DNA of 64,000 bases from Chthonomonas sp. UBA2362 (lineage in GTDB: Bacteria; Armatimonadota; Fimbriimonadia; Fimbriimonadales; Fimbriimonadaceae). The stretch's first letter is position 1. Every line of letters begins with the position of its first letter. Position numbers and translations under genes: made by a program. Of this stretch, positions 17,202-25,551 are shown one piece after another. The stretch spans positions 66,410 through 130,409 of the forward strand of contig DDTO01000001.1 of the NCBI GenBank assembly GCA_002344135.1, written 5' to 3'. The notes under the pieces were generated by a model, which saw nothing but the letters and a program-made list of their open reading frames with translations, ran no database searches and had not been told where the DNA came from.

Positions 17202-17807
17202 TTAGAGTTTGCCCTTCGACACCGGCGCGCCTGGGCGCCGTTCGTTGCGCCGGGTGGCGTCGCGGAGCGTGCGGCCAAAGCCCTTGAAGACCGCTTCGCA
17301 GACATGGTGATCGTTGTCTCCCGCGATCTTGCGCAAGTGGATCGTGGCTCCGGAGTTTGCGGCGACCGCCTGGAAAAACTCCCGGACGGTCTCCGTCGCC
17401 ATTGCGCCGATGCGCGGGCGGCTAAAGGGGATTTCCACGAAGGCCTGTCCGCGGCCGTTCAAGTCCACCGCGACCAACACCAGCGCTTCGGAAACCGGCA
17501 TGTGGTTGCTGGCGAACCGCTCGATCGGGTCGCTCTCCTCGAGCGCCTGCGCGATAGCCCGTCCCAGAAGCAAACCGACATCCTGAACCGTGTGGAGGTC
17601 GTCGATCTCGAGGTTTCCTTCCGCGGTGACGCCCAGATCCAGGGCACCGTGGAAAGCCATCGCCATCAGCAGATGATCGAAAAACCCGATCCCCGTCGAG
17701 ACATCCTGCCTCGTTCCTCCGTCGAGATCGAGCACGACTTCGACCCTGGTCTCCGGGGTCTCGCGGTCAAGTTGTGCGAAGCGGACTCCAGGGGCGCCTT
17801 TGCTCAT
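17202..17807 (-). CDS. hisB: imidazoleglycerol-phosphate dehydratase-like protein with altered metal motif
   Basis: About 201 residues with the full HisB fold: ETPETRVEVVLDL, STGIGFFDHLLMAMAFHG, and a C-terminal DNDHHVCEAVFKGFGRTL. HisB dehydrates imidazoleglycerol phosphate using two Mn ions bound by a duplicated HHxxE motif. The second motif is intact (H167, H168, E171), but the first reads IDDLHTVQDVG, with Leu at the first His (L71) and Gln at the Glu (Q75). The codons CTC and CAG confirm this. Either activity is reduced or lost, or it is a paralogue. TATAAC lies 7 nt before the ATG. No other his genes are adjacent. Confidence 0.8.
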   Translation of the reverse strand: MSKGAPGVRFAQLDRETPETRVEVVLDLDGGTRQDVSTGIGFFDHLLMAMAFHGALDLGVTAEGNLEIDDLHTVQDVGLLLGRAIAQALEESDPIERFASNHMPVSEALVLVAVDLNGRGQAFVEIPFSRPRIGAMATETVREFFQAVAANSGATIHLRKIAGDNDHHVCEAVFKGFGRTLRDATRRNERRPGAPVSKGKL

Positions 17808-17814
17808 CCTTCTC

Positions 17815-17820
17815 GTTATA
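17815..17820 (-). promoter_or_regulatory. TANNNT-like box, leaderless start of hisB
   Basis: On the minus strand TATAAC (within GGTATAAC) ends 7 nt before ATG 17807; the intervening GAGAAGG could also serve as a ribosome site. Confidence 0.5.
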
Positions 17821-17851
17821 CCTAGCCACACGACAGGCCCCGGGATTGGAG

Positions 17852-17857
17852 TAAAAC
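17852..17857 (+). promoter_or_regulatory. TANNNT-like box, leaderless start of the CBS-like gene
   Basis: TAAAAC ends 6 nt before ATG 17864. Confidence 0.45.
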
Positions 17858-17863
17858 CGCCGA

Positions 17864-18832
17864 ATGCCTGCTCCGCCGATTATCGATTCGATCGTCGATG
17901 CCGTCGGCAACACACCGATGGTTCGGCTGAATCGCGTTGCCTCCGAATTTCCTGTGGAGTTTTTGGGCAAATGCGAATACTTGAATCCAGGAGGGTCGGT
18001 CAAGGACCGAATCGGCGCCCGCATGCTCCTCGAAGCAGAGAGGCAGGGCAAGATCAAACCTGGGGACACTCTGATCGAGCCCACGAGCGGCAACACCGGT
18101 ATTGGCATCGCCATGGCGGCGGCTGCGAGGGGCTATAAGGTCATCATCACCATGCCGATGAAAATGAGCACCGAAAAGCAGGTCGTGCTCGAAGCCCTTG
18201 GCGCGACCATCGTCCGAACACCCACCGAGGCGCCGCACGATAGTCCCGAGAGTCTCTTTGGCGTGGCCGAGCGGCTGCTGAAGGAGATTCCCGACTCCTT
18301 CATGCTCGACCAGTACACCAATCCCGATAATCCGGACGCGCACTACTACGGTACCGGCGCCGAGATCGTCGAGCAATGCGAGGGTCGGCTGGATTACTGC
18401 GTTATCAGCGTGGGCACTGGAGGCACGGTCACCGGCGTGGCCCGACGTCTGCGCGAAGCGATACCGAGTTGTAAGATCATCGGCGTCGATCCCGTAGGAA
18501 GCGTGCTGGGAGGTGGCGAAGCCGGGGCGCCCTATCTGGTCGAGGGCATCGGTTACGACTTCTTCCCTGACGTTCTCGACAATTCGCTCGTCGACGAGTA
18601 CGTCAAGACGGTCGACTCAGACTCGTTCTACTGGGCCCGACGGATGATCAAGGATGAGGGGCTTCTCGTCGGCGGCTCGTCCGGCGCGGTGCTTTGGGCG
18701 GCTCGTCAGGTTGCGGCTCGCTGTCGAGGCGGCGAACGCATGGTGCTGATCCTCGCCGACTCGGTGAGAAACTACCTCAGCAAGTTCTTAAGCGACGCTT
18801 GGATGGCCGAACGCGGGTTTCCGACTCCCTAG
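17864..18832 (+). CDS. cystathionine beta-synthase-like / cysteine synthase PLP enzyme
   Basis: A 322-residue fold-type II PLP enzyme. The PLP lysine is K47 in NPGGSVKDRIGARM; the substrate loop TSGNTGIGIAM and phosphate-binding VGTGGTVTGV follow. Several segments (IVRTPTEAPHDSPES, VEGIGYDFFPDVLD, LADSVRNYLSKFLSDAWM) are characteristic of cystathionine beta-synthase rather than CysK. The regulatory CBS-domain pair of the eukaryotic enzyme is absent. It likely condenses serine (or O-acetylserine) with homocysteine or sulfide. A TAAAAC box lies 6 nt before the ATG. The region upstream (17808-17863) is shared with divergent hisB; the stop overlaps convergent fahA by 4 nt. Confidence 0.85.
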   Translation: MPAPPIIDSIVDAVGNTPMVRLNRVASEFPVEFLGKCEYLNPGGSVKDRIGARMLLEAERQGKIKPGDTLIEPTSGNTGIGIAMAAAARGYKVIITMPMKMSTEKQVVLEALGATIVRTPTEAPHDSPESLFGVAERLLKEIPDSFMLDQYTNPDNPDAHYYGTGAEIVEQCEGRLDYCVISVGTGGTVTGVARRLREAIPSCKIIGVDPVGSVLGGGEAGAPYLVEGIGYDFFPDVLDNSLVDEYVKTVDSDSFYWARRMIKDEGLLVGGSSGAVLWAARQVAARCRGGERMVLILADSVRNYLSKFLSDAWMAERGFPTP

Positions 18833-20088
18833 CCGGCTGGCAAGATCTTCGTCCGAACTTCGCCGAAACCGACTCGATAGCAGTCGGCTTCGGAAAAGGC
18901 GGTCATGATTACTTCGTCGCCGTCTTCGAGGAACGTCCGCGTCTCGCCGGTCTCCTCCAGCCGGATCGGCCGCTCGCCGCGCCAGGAGAGTTCTAGCATC
19001 GAGCCGAAGGAGTCCTCCGATTCGCCGCTGATGGTGCCGCTCGCATAGAGATCGCCCGCCTGGAGCGCGGTGCCGTTCGACGATTGATGAGCGATTTGCT
19101 GGGCGATCGACCAGTACAGATTGTTCGTGTTGCTTCGACAGATCACCTGAGGCGTACTCATGGCCGACGTCGCGATCGAGACTTCGAGGTTGATGGAGTA
19201 ATGCGACCGAGCGGGCCGGCGAAGGTGGTCGAGAGGTGGGGGGTCTTGGACCATTCCTTCGATGCGGAAGGGCTCCAGCGCGTCTGGAACGACAATCCAC
19301 GGACTGATGCTGGTTGCGAAGCTCTTAGCCAGAAACGGGCCGAGCGGCTGATACTCCCAACGCTGGACGTCGCGGGCCGACCAGTCGTTGACGATGACGA
19401 GACCGAGGACGTGGTCCCCAGCTTCTTCGGGGGTAACCCGTTCGCCGATTTCCGAGCCCTTTGCCAAGTAGAAGCCCATTTCCAGTTCGAAATCCAGTTC
19501 TCGAGTGGGACCGAAAATCGGGATGGCTTGATCGGCGGCCTTCGATTGCCCCATAGGCCGCACGACGTCGACGCCGGAGGTCACGACCGTCGATGCCCGG
19601 CCGTTGTAGCCGATCGGCATCCACCGGTAGTTCGGCAGGAGAGGTGGCTGATCCGGCCGGAACATCCGGCCGACGTTGCTCGCGTGGTGGATACCCGAGT
19701 AGAAGTCGACGAACGCCTTGGGCATCAGGGGAATACAGGGTATCGCCGTCGAAGCGGGTATGAGGCACGCTTGTCGTAAGGTCTCGTCGTCGCGAAGACG
19801 CGACGAGTCTTCGCGAAAGAGCTCGTATAGAGCCGCTCGAAGGTCGTCCAAGAACCGAGGACCTCGAAGTTCGAGATCGACGTCGAGGTAAGGCTCCGGG
19901 CGATAGGGCACTAGCCCAGCCTCCGCGAGAGGGCGCAGGTCGATCACCCATTCCCCCATGCGGCTGACCAATCTCGGCAACCGATCTATCTCGACTCGAC
20001 CAAAGGGCAGGTTCTGAATCGGGAAGTGTGAATTCGGGTCGACCTCGACCCAAGAACGAGCGCTTGCGGGGATGACGAGTCGAGCCAC
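18829..20088 (-). CDS. fahA: fumarylacetoacetase
   Basis: A 419-residue fumarylacetoacetate hydrolase, the last step of tyrosine/homogentisate breakdown (fumarylacetoacetate to fumarate + acetoacetate). It has the N-terminal FAH domain (FPIQNLPFGRV) and the catalytic C-terminal domain with FVDFYSGIHHASNVGRMF, the metal ligands in RELDFELEMGFYL and NDWSARDVQRWEYQPLGPF, and SGTISGESEDSFGSMLELSW. It starts at GTG 20088 with TAAACT exactly 6 nt upstream. It follows the multihaem gene on the same strand after 26 nt. No other homogentisate genes are in view. Confidence 0.95.
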   Translation of the reverse strand: MARLVIPASARSWVEVDPNSHFPIQNLPFGRVEIDRLPRLVSRMGEWVIDLRPLAEAGLVPYRPEPYLDVDLELRGPRFLDDLRAALYELFREDSSRLRDDETLRQACLIPASTAIPCIPLMPKAFVDFYSGIHHASNVGRMFRPDQPPLLPNYRWMPIGYNGRASTVVTSGVDVVRPMGQSKAADQAIPIFGPTRELDFELEMGFYLAKGSEIGERVTPEEAGDHVLGLVIVNDWSARDVQRWEYQPLGPFLAKSFATSISPWIVVPDALEPFRIEGMVQDPPPLDHLRRPARSHYSINLEVSIATSAMSTPQVICRSNTNNLYWSIAQQIAHQSSNGTALQAGDLYASGTISGESEDSFGSMLELSWRGERPIRLEETGETRTFLEDGDEVIMTAFSEADCYRVGFGEVRTKILPAG

Positions 20089-20094
20089 GCCCGA

Positions 20095-20100
20095 AGTTTA
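20095..20100 (-). promoter_or_regulatory. TANNNT box, leaderless start of fahA
   Basis: On the minus strand TAAACT ends 6 nt before GTG 20088. Confidence 0.55.
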
Positions 20101-20114
20101 GCCGACACCGTACG

Positions 20115-21323
20115 CTAGTGCCGAATCTTCTCCCAGTAGGTCTTGTAGTCGAAGCCTGGACTGTGGTCGGGAACGTGGCAGGGCGCACAAGATTTCGCGC
20201 CGACCTTGGGCATCTTGATCGCTTGAGGATCACCGGCGTGGGCCAGGCCTGGACCGTGGCACGACTCGCAGCCCACGTCGGTCAAGTGGGGAGTCTCCGC
20301 CCGCGAGCGGAAACCGCCGGCCAGATCGAGACCGACGACATGGCATCCGGTGCAGTCGGGGTCGCGGTCTTGGCTCTCCTTCTCGAGGGTGGCCAGCGCT
20401 CCGGCATGTCGACTTTGCTTCCAGACAGACTCTGCACCCAGATGGCACGAGCCGCAAACCTTGTTCCCCGCAAATGGATCGGAAGAACGGCGCAGCACTT
20501 TGTCCAGCATTCCTTCGCTCATCACTCTGCGCTGATAGTTGGCATAGATCCGGGCCACACGCTCGTCGTCCGCGTAGGAGGGTCCGAGATCGACGGCCGC
20601 GAAGCCGCGGAACGACTCTCCAGTCCACTCGAGCCGCAGGAGAGCCTTGCCCTTGTTTCCGGGTGTGATCAGAAGACACTGCCCCACGAGAGTGGGTTCA
20701 CGGCTCGCCGATCCGGCGTGGCGATAAACGATCAAGCGAAGGCCAGCCGTCGCTTCGGCGACTCTTCGGGCGGCCTCGAAACCATCGTCGAACAGCAGGA
20801 TTGGCACGAGCCGCTTCGCTTCTGCTTCCCGTACGAGATCGCGGGCAGCCTGCTCGGCGAGTTTGGACTCCGCAACGCCCACGAGGAAGGGACCGCTCTC
20901 GCGGCGGTTTGGAAGGGATCCTGCCTGTGGAGTCAGGACGCGGCCACCCGACAGACGGTCGACTGAGGCAATCATCGCCTCGCCCAGGGCAAGGTCGTCG
21001 GCCGTCAGGCCGATCGCGTGGACTTGACAGGACTTGAGGGCCTCAGCGATCGTCTCGGCTTTCAGCTCGTCCTGCCGAGAGGGATGACCGATCAGTGAGC
21101 CGGTGACGACGAAGACCGTCCGGTCCTTCGGTCCGAGGTTCTGCACGGCGGTCGCCAGCCGCCGAATTCCACCCGACATCGGCTTGGTGCATCCGCACGG
21201 GGTGAGATAGCCTCCGAAGTCTCCCGCAATGAGGAGAACGGTCGGAGACTGGCTCCCGATCGGTCGCGCCAAACCCCAAAGCAGCGGCCCAAGCGCTATC
21301 AGCCAGGTGAAAGCTCGTCCCAG
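20115..21323 (-). CDS. multihaem c-type cytochrome fused to a phosphoesterase-like domain
   Basis: About 402 residues. A signal peptide (LGRAFTWLIALGPLLWGLAR) precedes a domain resembling 5'-nucleotidase/UshA-type metallophosphoesterases of cytochrome-linked proteins (GDFGGYLTPCGCTKPMSGG...). Four c-type haem sites follow: CGSCH, CTGCH, CESCH, CAPCH. The signal peptide is only obtained if translation begins at CTG 21323, which has AAGGGG 7 nt upstream; the conventional TTG 21272 leaves no export signal. It sits 4 nt after the DUF1573 gene, implying an operon. Role: extracytoplasmic electron transfer; partner unknown. Confidence 0.72.
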   Translation of the reverse strand: MGRAFTWLIALGPLLWGLARPIGSQSPTVLLIAGDFGGYLTPCGCTKPMSGGIRRLATAVQNLGPKDRTVFVVTGSLIGHPSRQDELKAETIAEALKSCQVHAIGLTADDLALGEAMIASVDRLSGGRVLTPQAGSLPNRRESGPFLVGVAESKLAEQAARDLVREAEAKRLVPILLFDDGFEAARRVAEATAGLRLIVYRHAGSASREPTLVGQCLLITPGNKGKALLRLEWTGESFRGFAAVDLGPSYADDERVARIYANYQRRVMSEGMLDKVLRRSSDPFAGNKVCGSCHLGAESVWKQSRHAGALATLEKESQDRDPDCTGCHVVGLDLAGGFRSRAETPHLTDVGCESCHGPGLAHAGDPQAIKMPKVGAKSCAPCHVPDHSPGFDYKTYWEKIRH

Positions 21324-21327
21324 GCCG

Positions 21328-22911
21328 CTACCCCTTGACCACGGCGGTGATCGGCACCGTCAGAACCGGTTGGTGGGGGTCGTCCGTCGTGATCTTTAGA
21401 GTCGTGGCGAGGTCGCCAAAGTCGGCGCCGCCTTTGTACACGACGATGACTTTGTACTCCCAAGCCTTCCCAAGATTCTCGATCTCCGCGCTAAAGAAGG
21501 CCCCTTCTGTTTCGACCTTGGTGATCTTGAATGGCTTGCCCGGACGGCTGACGAGCGCCCAAGCTCGGGCGGGCTCCTTACCCACTTCGCCCATGTAGAT
21601 CGAGAGTGGCAGGGCTACGATTCCCTTCTGTACATAGAACGAGTGGCGAACGGGACTCCAAGCGGGGTCATCGGTGGCCAGCGAAATGCCCACGGCCGCC
21701 CGACCCGGCGGAATGTTATCGATAAGTTTGTAGCGAATCTTGTAACCTTTCAAGCCCTTCTCATTGGCCAGGGCGCCTGACCAAGGTTCGATCGTCGCCG
21801 TTCCTCCGATGCCTTCGACGGTCACCGCGCCCGGGACCAGCGGCTTATCGGGGTTGGGCACGAAAAACAATTCGCCTTCCGCCTTGTCCTCGATGAGCAC
21901 GACGTCGCTTCGAGCCACGCCGAGAAAGCGATAGAGGGGATCGACCCGCATCGAAAAACTCAGCCATCTGAGGGACGCGTCCGCGTCGTTCGAATGGACC
22001 GCGATCTTCTTCTCCAGCTGACCGGTGAAGTTGATCGTATCGACGGCGATTTGTACCAGTTTGCTCTCTCCGGGCTTTACGCTTTTGTCGTAGGCAAGGG
22101 CAAAGCAGGAGCAATCGGGAACGAGGCGATAGCGCAAGGTCCCGGTTCCGCGGTTGGTCACGGTGACGCTCATGGTGAGGGGCTCGCCCTGCACGGTCGG
22201 CTTGGGCCTAAACTCGACTTGGGAAAGAAAGATCTCGGCGCGCGCGGGGGTCACTTTGACCTTGCGCTTTACGAGGTCTCGCAAGGTCGTGACCACCTTC
22301 TGCAGGTCCCTTACCTGAAAAGCCTCAGACGGTCCGGGAAGGTTGATGTGGAGATAAGGTTGCTCGTGCCGCCCCATCGCAGCACCGACGTCGGGCATGC
22401 GCTCGAGGCCGAGGTAGGCCCCAATGGCGTAGGTCACCTCGTTGGTTACCTCCTTGGCCTCGATGGCCGCCTTCCGCTCGGTTCTCGTCAGGCTCAGGAC
22501 GCCTTCCACCGCGGGCTCCGTGGGGTCGATCGAGAAGAAGTAAGTCGCTCCAGCTGGACCTGGAGAATCGCTGTTCCGTGGAAGTTCAGGCACAAAACCT
22601 ATCTTGATCCTGCCCTTCTTGGCTAGAGTGATCTTGAGGTCTGGCACCATGCGTCGCCAAAGCTCGACTGAGACATCTCTCGCCCGGGCGAATTCTGCCC
22701 GGCGCTCCTGCGGGATGCCGCTCTCGTCCCATTCTATGGTCGTTTCAAGGGCGGGCAAGGCTCGAAGGCGGGCTTCCGCTCCCGGGAAGTCTCCCTTCTG
22801 CAGCGCGGCCTGGACCGCGAGGCACGCTTCCTGGAACGAGGCGTTGGCGCCTGCCGGCAGGTCCGGACCCACGACCGGCTGGACAAGGGCACAGAGCAAG
22901 GCGGCGATCAT
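21328..22911 (-). CDS. exported DUF1573-domain protein
   Basis: A 527-residue exported protein (short signal MIAALLCALVQPVVG). Around residues 240-305 is a DUF1573-type Ig-like module (VTNRGTGTLRYRLVPDCSC... VKPGESKLVQI), and a second related beta domain ends the protein (TTDDPHQPVLTVPITAVVKG). DUF1573 proteins are surface or periplasmic and often co-occur with cytochromes; here the next gene is a multihaem cytochrome. GGAGAGA about 9 nt before the ATG supports the start. The N-terminal 220 residues are unassigned. Confidence 0.68.
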   Translation of the reverse strand: MIAALLCALVQPVVGPDLPAGANASFQEACLAVQAALQKGDFPGAEARLRALPALETTIEWDESGIPQERRAEFARARDVSVELWRRMVPDLKITLAKKGRIKIGFVPELPRNSDSPGPAGATYFFSIDPTEPAVEGVLSLTRTERKAAIEAKEVTNEVTYAIGAYLGLERMPDVGAAMGRHEQPYLHINLPGPSEAFQVRDLQKVVTTLRDLVKRKVKVTPARAEIFLSQVEFRPKPTVQGEPLTMSVTVTNRGTGTLRYRLVPDCSCFALAYDKSVKPGESKLVQIAVDTINFTGQLEKKIAVHSNDADASLRWLSFSMRVDPLYRFLGVARSDVVLIEDKAEGELFFVPNPDKPLVPGAVTVEGIGGTATIEPWSGALANEKGLKGYKIRYKLIDNIPPGRAAVGISLATDDPAWSPVRHSFYVQKGIVALPLSIYMGEVGKEPARAWALVSRPGKPFKITKVETEGAFFSAEIENLGKAWEYKVIVVYKGGADFGDLATTLKITTDDPHQPVLTVPITAVVKG

Positions 22912-22999
22912 CCGTGTCTCTCCATCGTTACTTTCCTACGAAGCAGGACGGCGAAGCATGCCGCGATCGCCGACTTCTATTCGACGCGCCGTGTCTCTC

Positions 23000-24004
23000 T
23001 TAGAAACGACAGACCGACCGCGCCGCTTCGGCGATCTTCTCGACGGAAGGGAGCACGTATCGTTCGAGCGAATGGGCCCACGGTACCGGCGTGTCCATGC
23101 GAGTGACGCGAAGCACCGGCGCGTCGAGATACTGAAAGGCGGTCTCGCTGATACGCGCCACGATTTCCCCCGCGAAGCCACAGGTCCGAGGCGCTTCGTT
23201 CACGACGATCGCGCGGCTGGTCTTCTGGAGCGACTGAACGATTGCCGCCTCATCGAGCGGCACGAGCGATCGAAGGTCTATCACTTCGGCGTCGATGTTA
23301 TCCTCTTCGAGCTTCTTGGCGGCATCGAGGCAGTGGTAGACGTTCTGGCCGTAGGTGATGATGGTCACGTCCCGGCCTTCGCGGCGGATGGCGGCCTTGC
23401 CGATGGGCACCTCGTAGTCCTCATCGGGCAGCACCTCGTCGATAGCCGACCATCGGTAGAGTTGCTTGAGTTCGAAGTAGAGGACGGGATTCTTGTCGCG
23501 CAAGGCGGCCTTCATCAGCCCCTTGGCGTCGAAGGGCGTCGAAGGGCACACCACCTTGATTCCTGGGCTATGGGCGAACCAGGCCTCGTTCATCTGGCTG
23601 TGATAGAGCGCGCCGCCTCCGTATCCGCCGGCCGGACCGCGGATCACCATCGGCATCGCGACCTCGCCGGCGGTTCGATAGTGGTAAGTGGCCAGGTTGT
23701 TCACGATTTGGTCGAACCCACAGGAGATGAAGTCGATGAACTGCATCTCGGCCATAACGGTCTTGCCATTGAGGCAAGCCCCGACGCCGACGCCGACGAT
23801 AGCGGCTTCGCTGATGGGCATATCGTAGACGCGGTGGGTGCCGAACTTGCTCATCAGGCCCTCGGTTACACCGAATGCTCCTCCGAGCAGGCCGATGTCC
23901 TCGCCGAGACAGATCATGTCCGGGTTGCGCTCCATCTCTTCGTCGAGTGCCTCCCGGATCGCGGTGAGGTAGTTTTTCTTCGTTTTCTCCTGGGTTGCTG
24001 CCAT
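23000..24004 (-). CDS. 2-oxoacid dehydrogenase E1 component, beta subunit
   Basis: A 334-residue transketolase-like beta subunit: EALDEEMERNPDMICLGEDIG, VYDMPISEAAIVGVGVGAC, QFIDFISCGFDQIVNNLA, and RGPAGGYGGGALYHSQMNEA. It pairs with the alpha subunit 11 nt upstream to bind thiamine diphosphate and decarboxylate pyruvate or a branched-chain 2-oxoacid. No E2 (lipoyl acyltransferase) or E3 gene lies nearby, so the substrate cannot be fixed. TAGGAACTT before the ATG is a modest ribosome site. Confidence 0.92.
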   Translation of the reverse strand: MAATQEKTKKNYLTAIREALDEEMERNPDMICLGEDIGLLGGAFGVTEGLMSKFGTHRVYDMPISEAAIVGVGVGACLNGKTVMAEMQFIDFISCGFDQIVNNLATYHYRTAGEVAMPMVIRGPAGGYGGGALYHSQMNEAWFAHSPGIKVVCPSTPFDAKGLMKAALRDKNPVLYFELKQLYRWSAIDEVLPDEDYEVPIGKAAIRREGRDVTIITYGQNVYHCLDAAKKLEEDNIDAEVIDLRSLVPLDEAAIVQSLQKTSRAIVVNEAPRTCGFAGEIVARISETAFQYLDAPVLRVTRMDTPVPWAHSLERYVLPSVEKIAEAARSVCRF

Positions 24005-24015
24005 ATTTTAAGTTC

Positions 24016-25134
24016 CTAGTCGCTGAAAACCCACATGCCGCCTTCCTCCGCGGGTGGTGATGGCGAAGCGATGGCGTAGTCGACGCCCTTCTTCATGTAG
24101 GCCACGACGTCGGGCGGGAAGTCGTCGTCCTTGGCTTCCTGGGCGCCCTTGTTCTCGGCGGCGAAGGCCAAGGCATCGGCATTGCTGAGGTAGCCGCGCT
24201 CGACCAAGTACCGTTTGCACACGGCGATAGGGTCCCGGCTGCGCCCCTTCTCCACCTCGTCCTGCGGGCGATACTTGGCGGCACGGTCGTCGTCGTGGTC
24301 GCCGTGTCCGTAGGCACGGAAGGTCTTGCACTCGATGATGCTAGGCCCCTTGCCGGCACGAGCCCACTCGATGGCTTCCATGACCTTGTCGTAGACGTCG
24401 AAGACGTCCTGTCCATCGGCGATCAACCCCGGAATGCCGTAGCCGTCGGCGCGGGTGGCCACGTCCGGAGTCGGACAGCCCAATTCGAGCGGAGTGCCGA
24501 AGGCCCACTGGTTGTTCTCGACGATTGTGATGACCGGAAGCTTGTGCACGGCGGCGAAGTTGATCGCTTCGTGGAAGACGCCCTGCGCGGTCGACCCTTC
24601 CCCGTTGTAAGTTAGCACCACGGCGTCGCCCCCATTCAAGCGGTCCGCCAGCACGACACCGGCGGCGACGGGGATCGTCCCTGCGAGCATCGAGGTCGAA
24701 TGGATGATGTGCTTGGCCCGGCTCCCAATGTGGGACCAGTTGTCGCGAGCACGCCCTGGGGAGCCGACCTTGCACCACACCTGCGCGCATACCTCTTCGA
24801 TGCTCATTCCCATTCGATCGGGATTCTCCCAGCCCGAGCGCATGTCCTTGAGGAAGAAGGCGGGCATATCGCGATGGATCGGACTGATCCAGTCGCTCGG
24901 CTTCAGCGGGAAGAGAGTTCCAACCAGAATCGCCTCCTGGTTATGGGAGCTGTAAAGCGTGCCCGTCAGGCGTCCGCGCCGCTTCTCCTTGATGAGCCTA
25001 ACGTCGAAGTACCTCGCCAGATAAAGCTGCTTAAGGATCTCCAGGTGGTCTTCGGGGCTCAAATGGTCCCGCGGTCGGGAAGGTGCGGTCTTGGTCGTTT
25101 TGTTCTTGGTGGTCTTGGTCGGGGGGGAACTCAC
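24016..25134 (-). CDS. 2-oxoacid dehydrogenase E1 component, alpha subunit
   Basis: A 372-residue alpha subunit with a Lys/Thr-rich N-terminal tail. The ThDP/Mg motif reads YNGEGSTAQGVFHEAINFA ... IVENNQWA; the GEG in place of the commoner GDG also occurs in branched-chain 2-oxoacid dehydrogenases. The C-terminal FRAYGHGDHDDD is the phosphorylation-loop region. Translation starts at GTG 25134 with GGAG 8 nt upstream. It forms an operon with the beta subunit. Pyruvate or branched-chain 2-oxoacid is the likely substrate; the sequence alone does not decide between them. Confidence 0.92.
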   Translation of the reverse strand: MSSPPTKTTKNKTTKTAPSRPRDHLSPEDHLEILKQLYLARYFDVRLIKEKRRGRLTGTLYSSHNQEAILVGTLFPLKPSDWISPIHRDMPAFFLKDMRSGWENPDRMGMSIEEVCAQVWCKVGSPGRARDNWSHIGSRAKHIIHSTSMLAGTIPVAAGVVLADRLNGGDAVVLTYNGEGSTAQGVFHEAINFAAVHKLPVITIVENNQWAFGTPLELGCPTPDVATRADGYGIPGLIADGQDVFDVYDKVMEAIEWARAGKGPSIIECKTFRAYGHGDHDDDRAAKYRPQDEVEKGRSRDPIAVCKRYLVERGYLSNADALAFAAENKGAQEAKDDDFPPDVVAYMKKGVDYAIASPSPPAEEGGMWVFSD

Positions 25135-25248
25135 GGCAGAATCTCCGGTGCGGCTGGGTTGAACCTAAAGTGTACCTGAGGCGATGCCGCGCTCGGGCAC
25201 TTTCCGAGGGTCGCCGGGTTTGGCATGGTCTATGCTTCGAGTACCGAT

Positions 25249-25551
25249 ATGTCGAGGCTCATGCCCACGCGCGCTCTCGGGCTCCTTCTCGTGATCGGCT
25301 TCATCGATCTGGTGGCTACCGCCACGCTTCACGCAGGTGGCTACATCGTCGAACTCAATCCCCTGATGCGCCCGCTGCTCTTACAAGGTGAGTGGCTCTT
25401 CGCGCTCGTCAAGGGCACCACCCTGCTCCTCGCTTGGGTGGCAATGGCTTGGTACGCCAGGCAGAACCGAGATTTCGTGCGGAAGGCCTGCCTGCTGGGC
25501 AGTGGAGCCTATCTGGTGATTTGGGCGGGCTGGTTCGTCGCAGCGCTCTGA
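25249..25551 (+). CDS. DUF5658-like small membrane protein
   Basis: About 100 residues with three membrane helices. The segment GFIDLVATATLHAGG followed by ELNPLMRPLL matches the DUF5658 pattern (Asp-Thr in helix 1, ElNPlm after it). ATG 25249 and ATG 25261 (with TCGAGG upstream) are both possible starts. The last 43 nt overlap the end of the convergent DUF1385 gene, the longest antisense overlap in the window. Function unknown. Confidence 0.6.
   Translation: MSRLMPTRALGLLLVIGFIDLVATATLHAGGYIVELNPLMRPLLLQGEWLFALVKGTTLLLAWVAMAWYARQNRDFVRKACLLGSGAYLVIWAGWFVAAL

Noticed and set aside
22604..24019. 471-residue plus-strand open frame
   Set aside because: Antisense to the E1 beta and DUF1573 genes.
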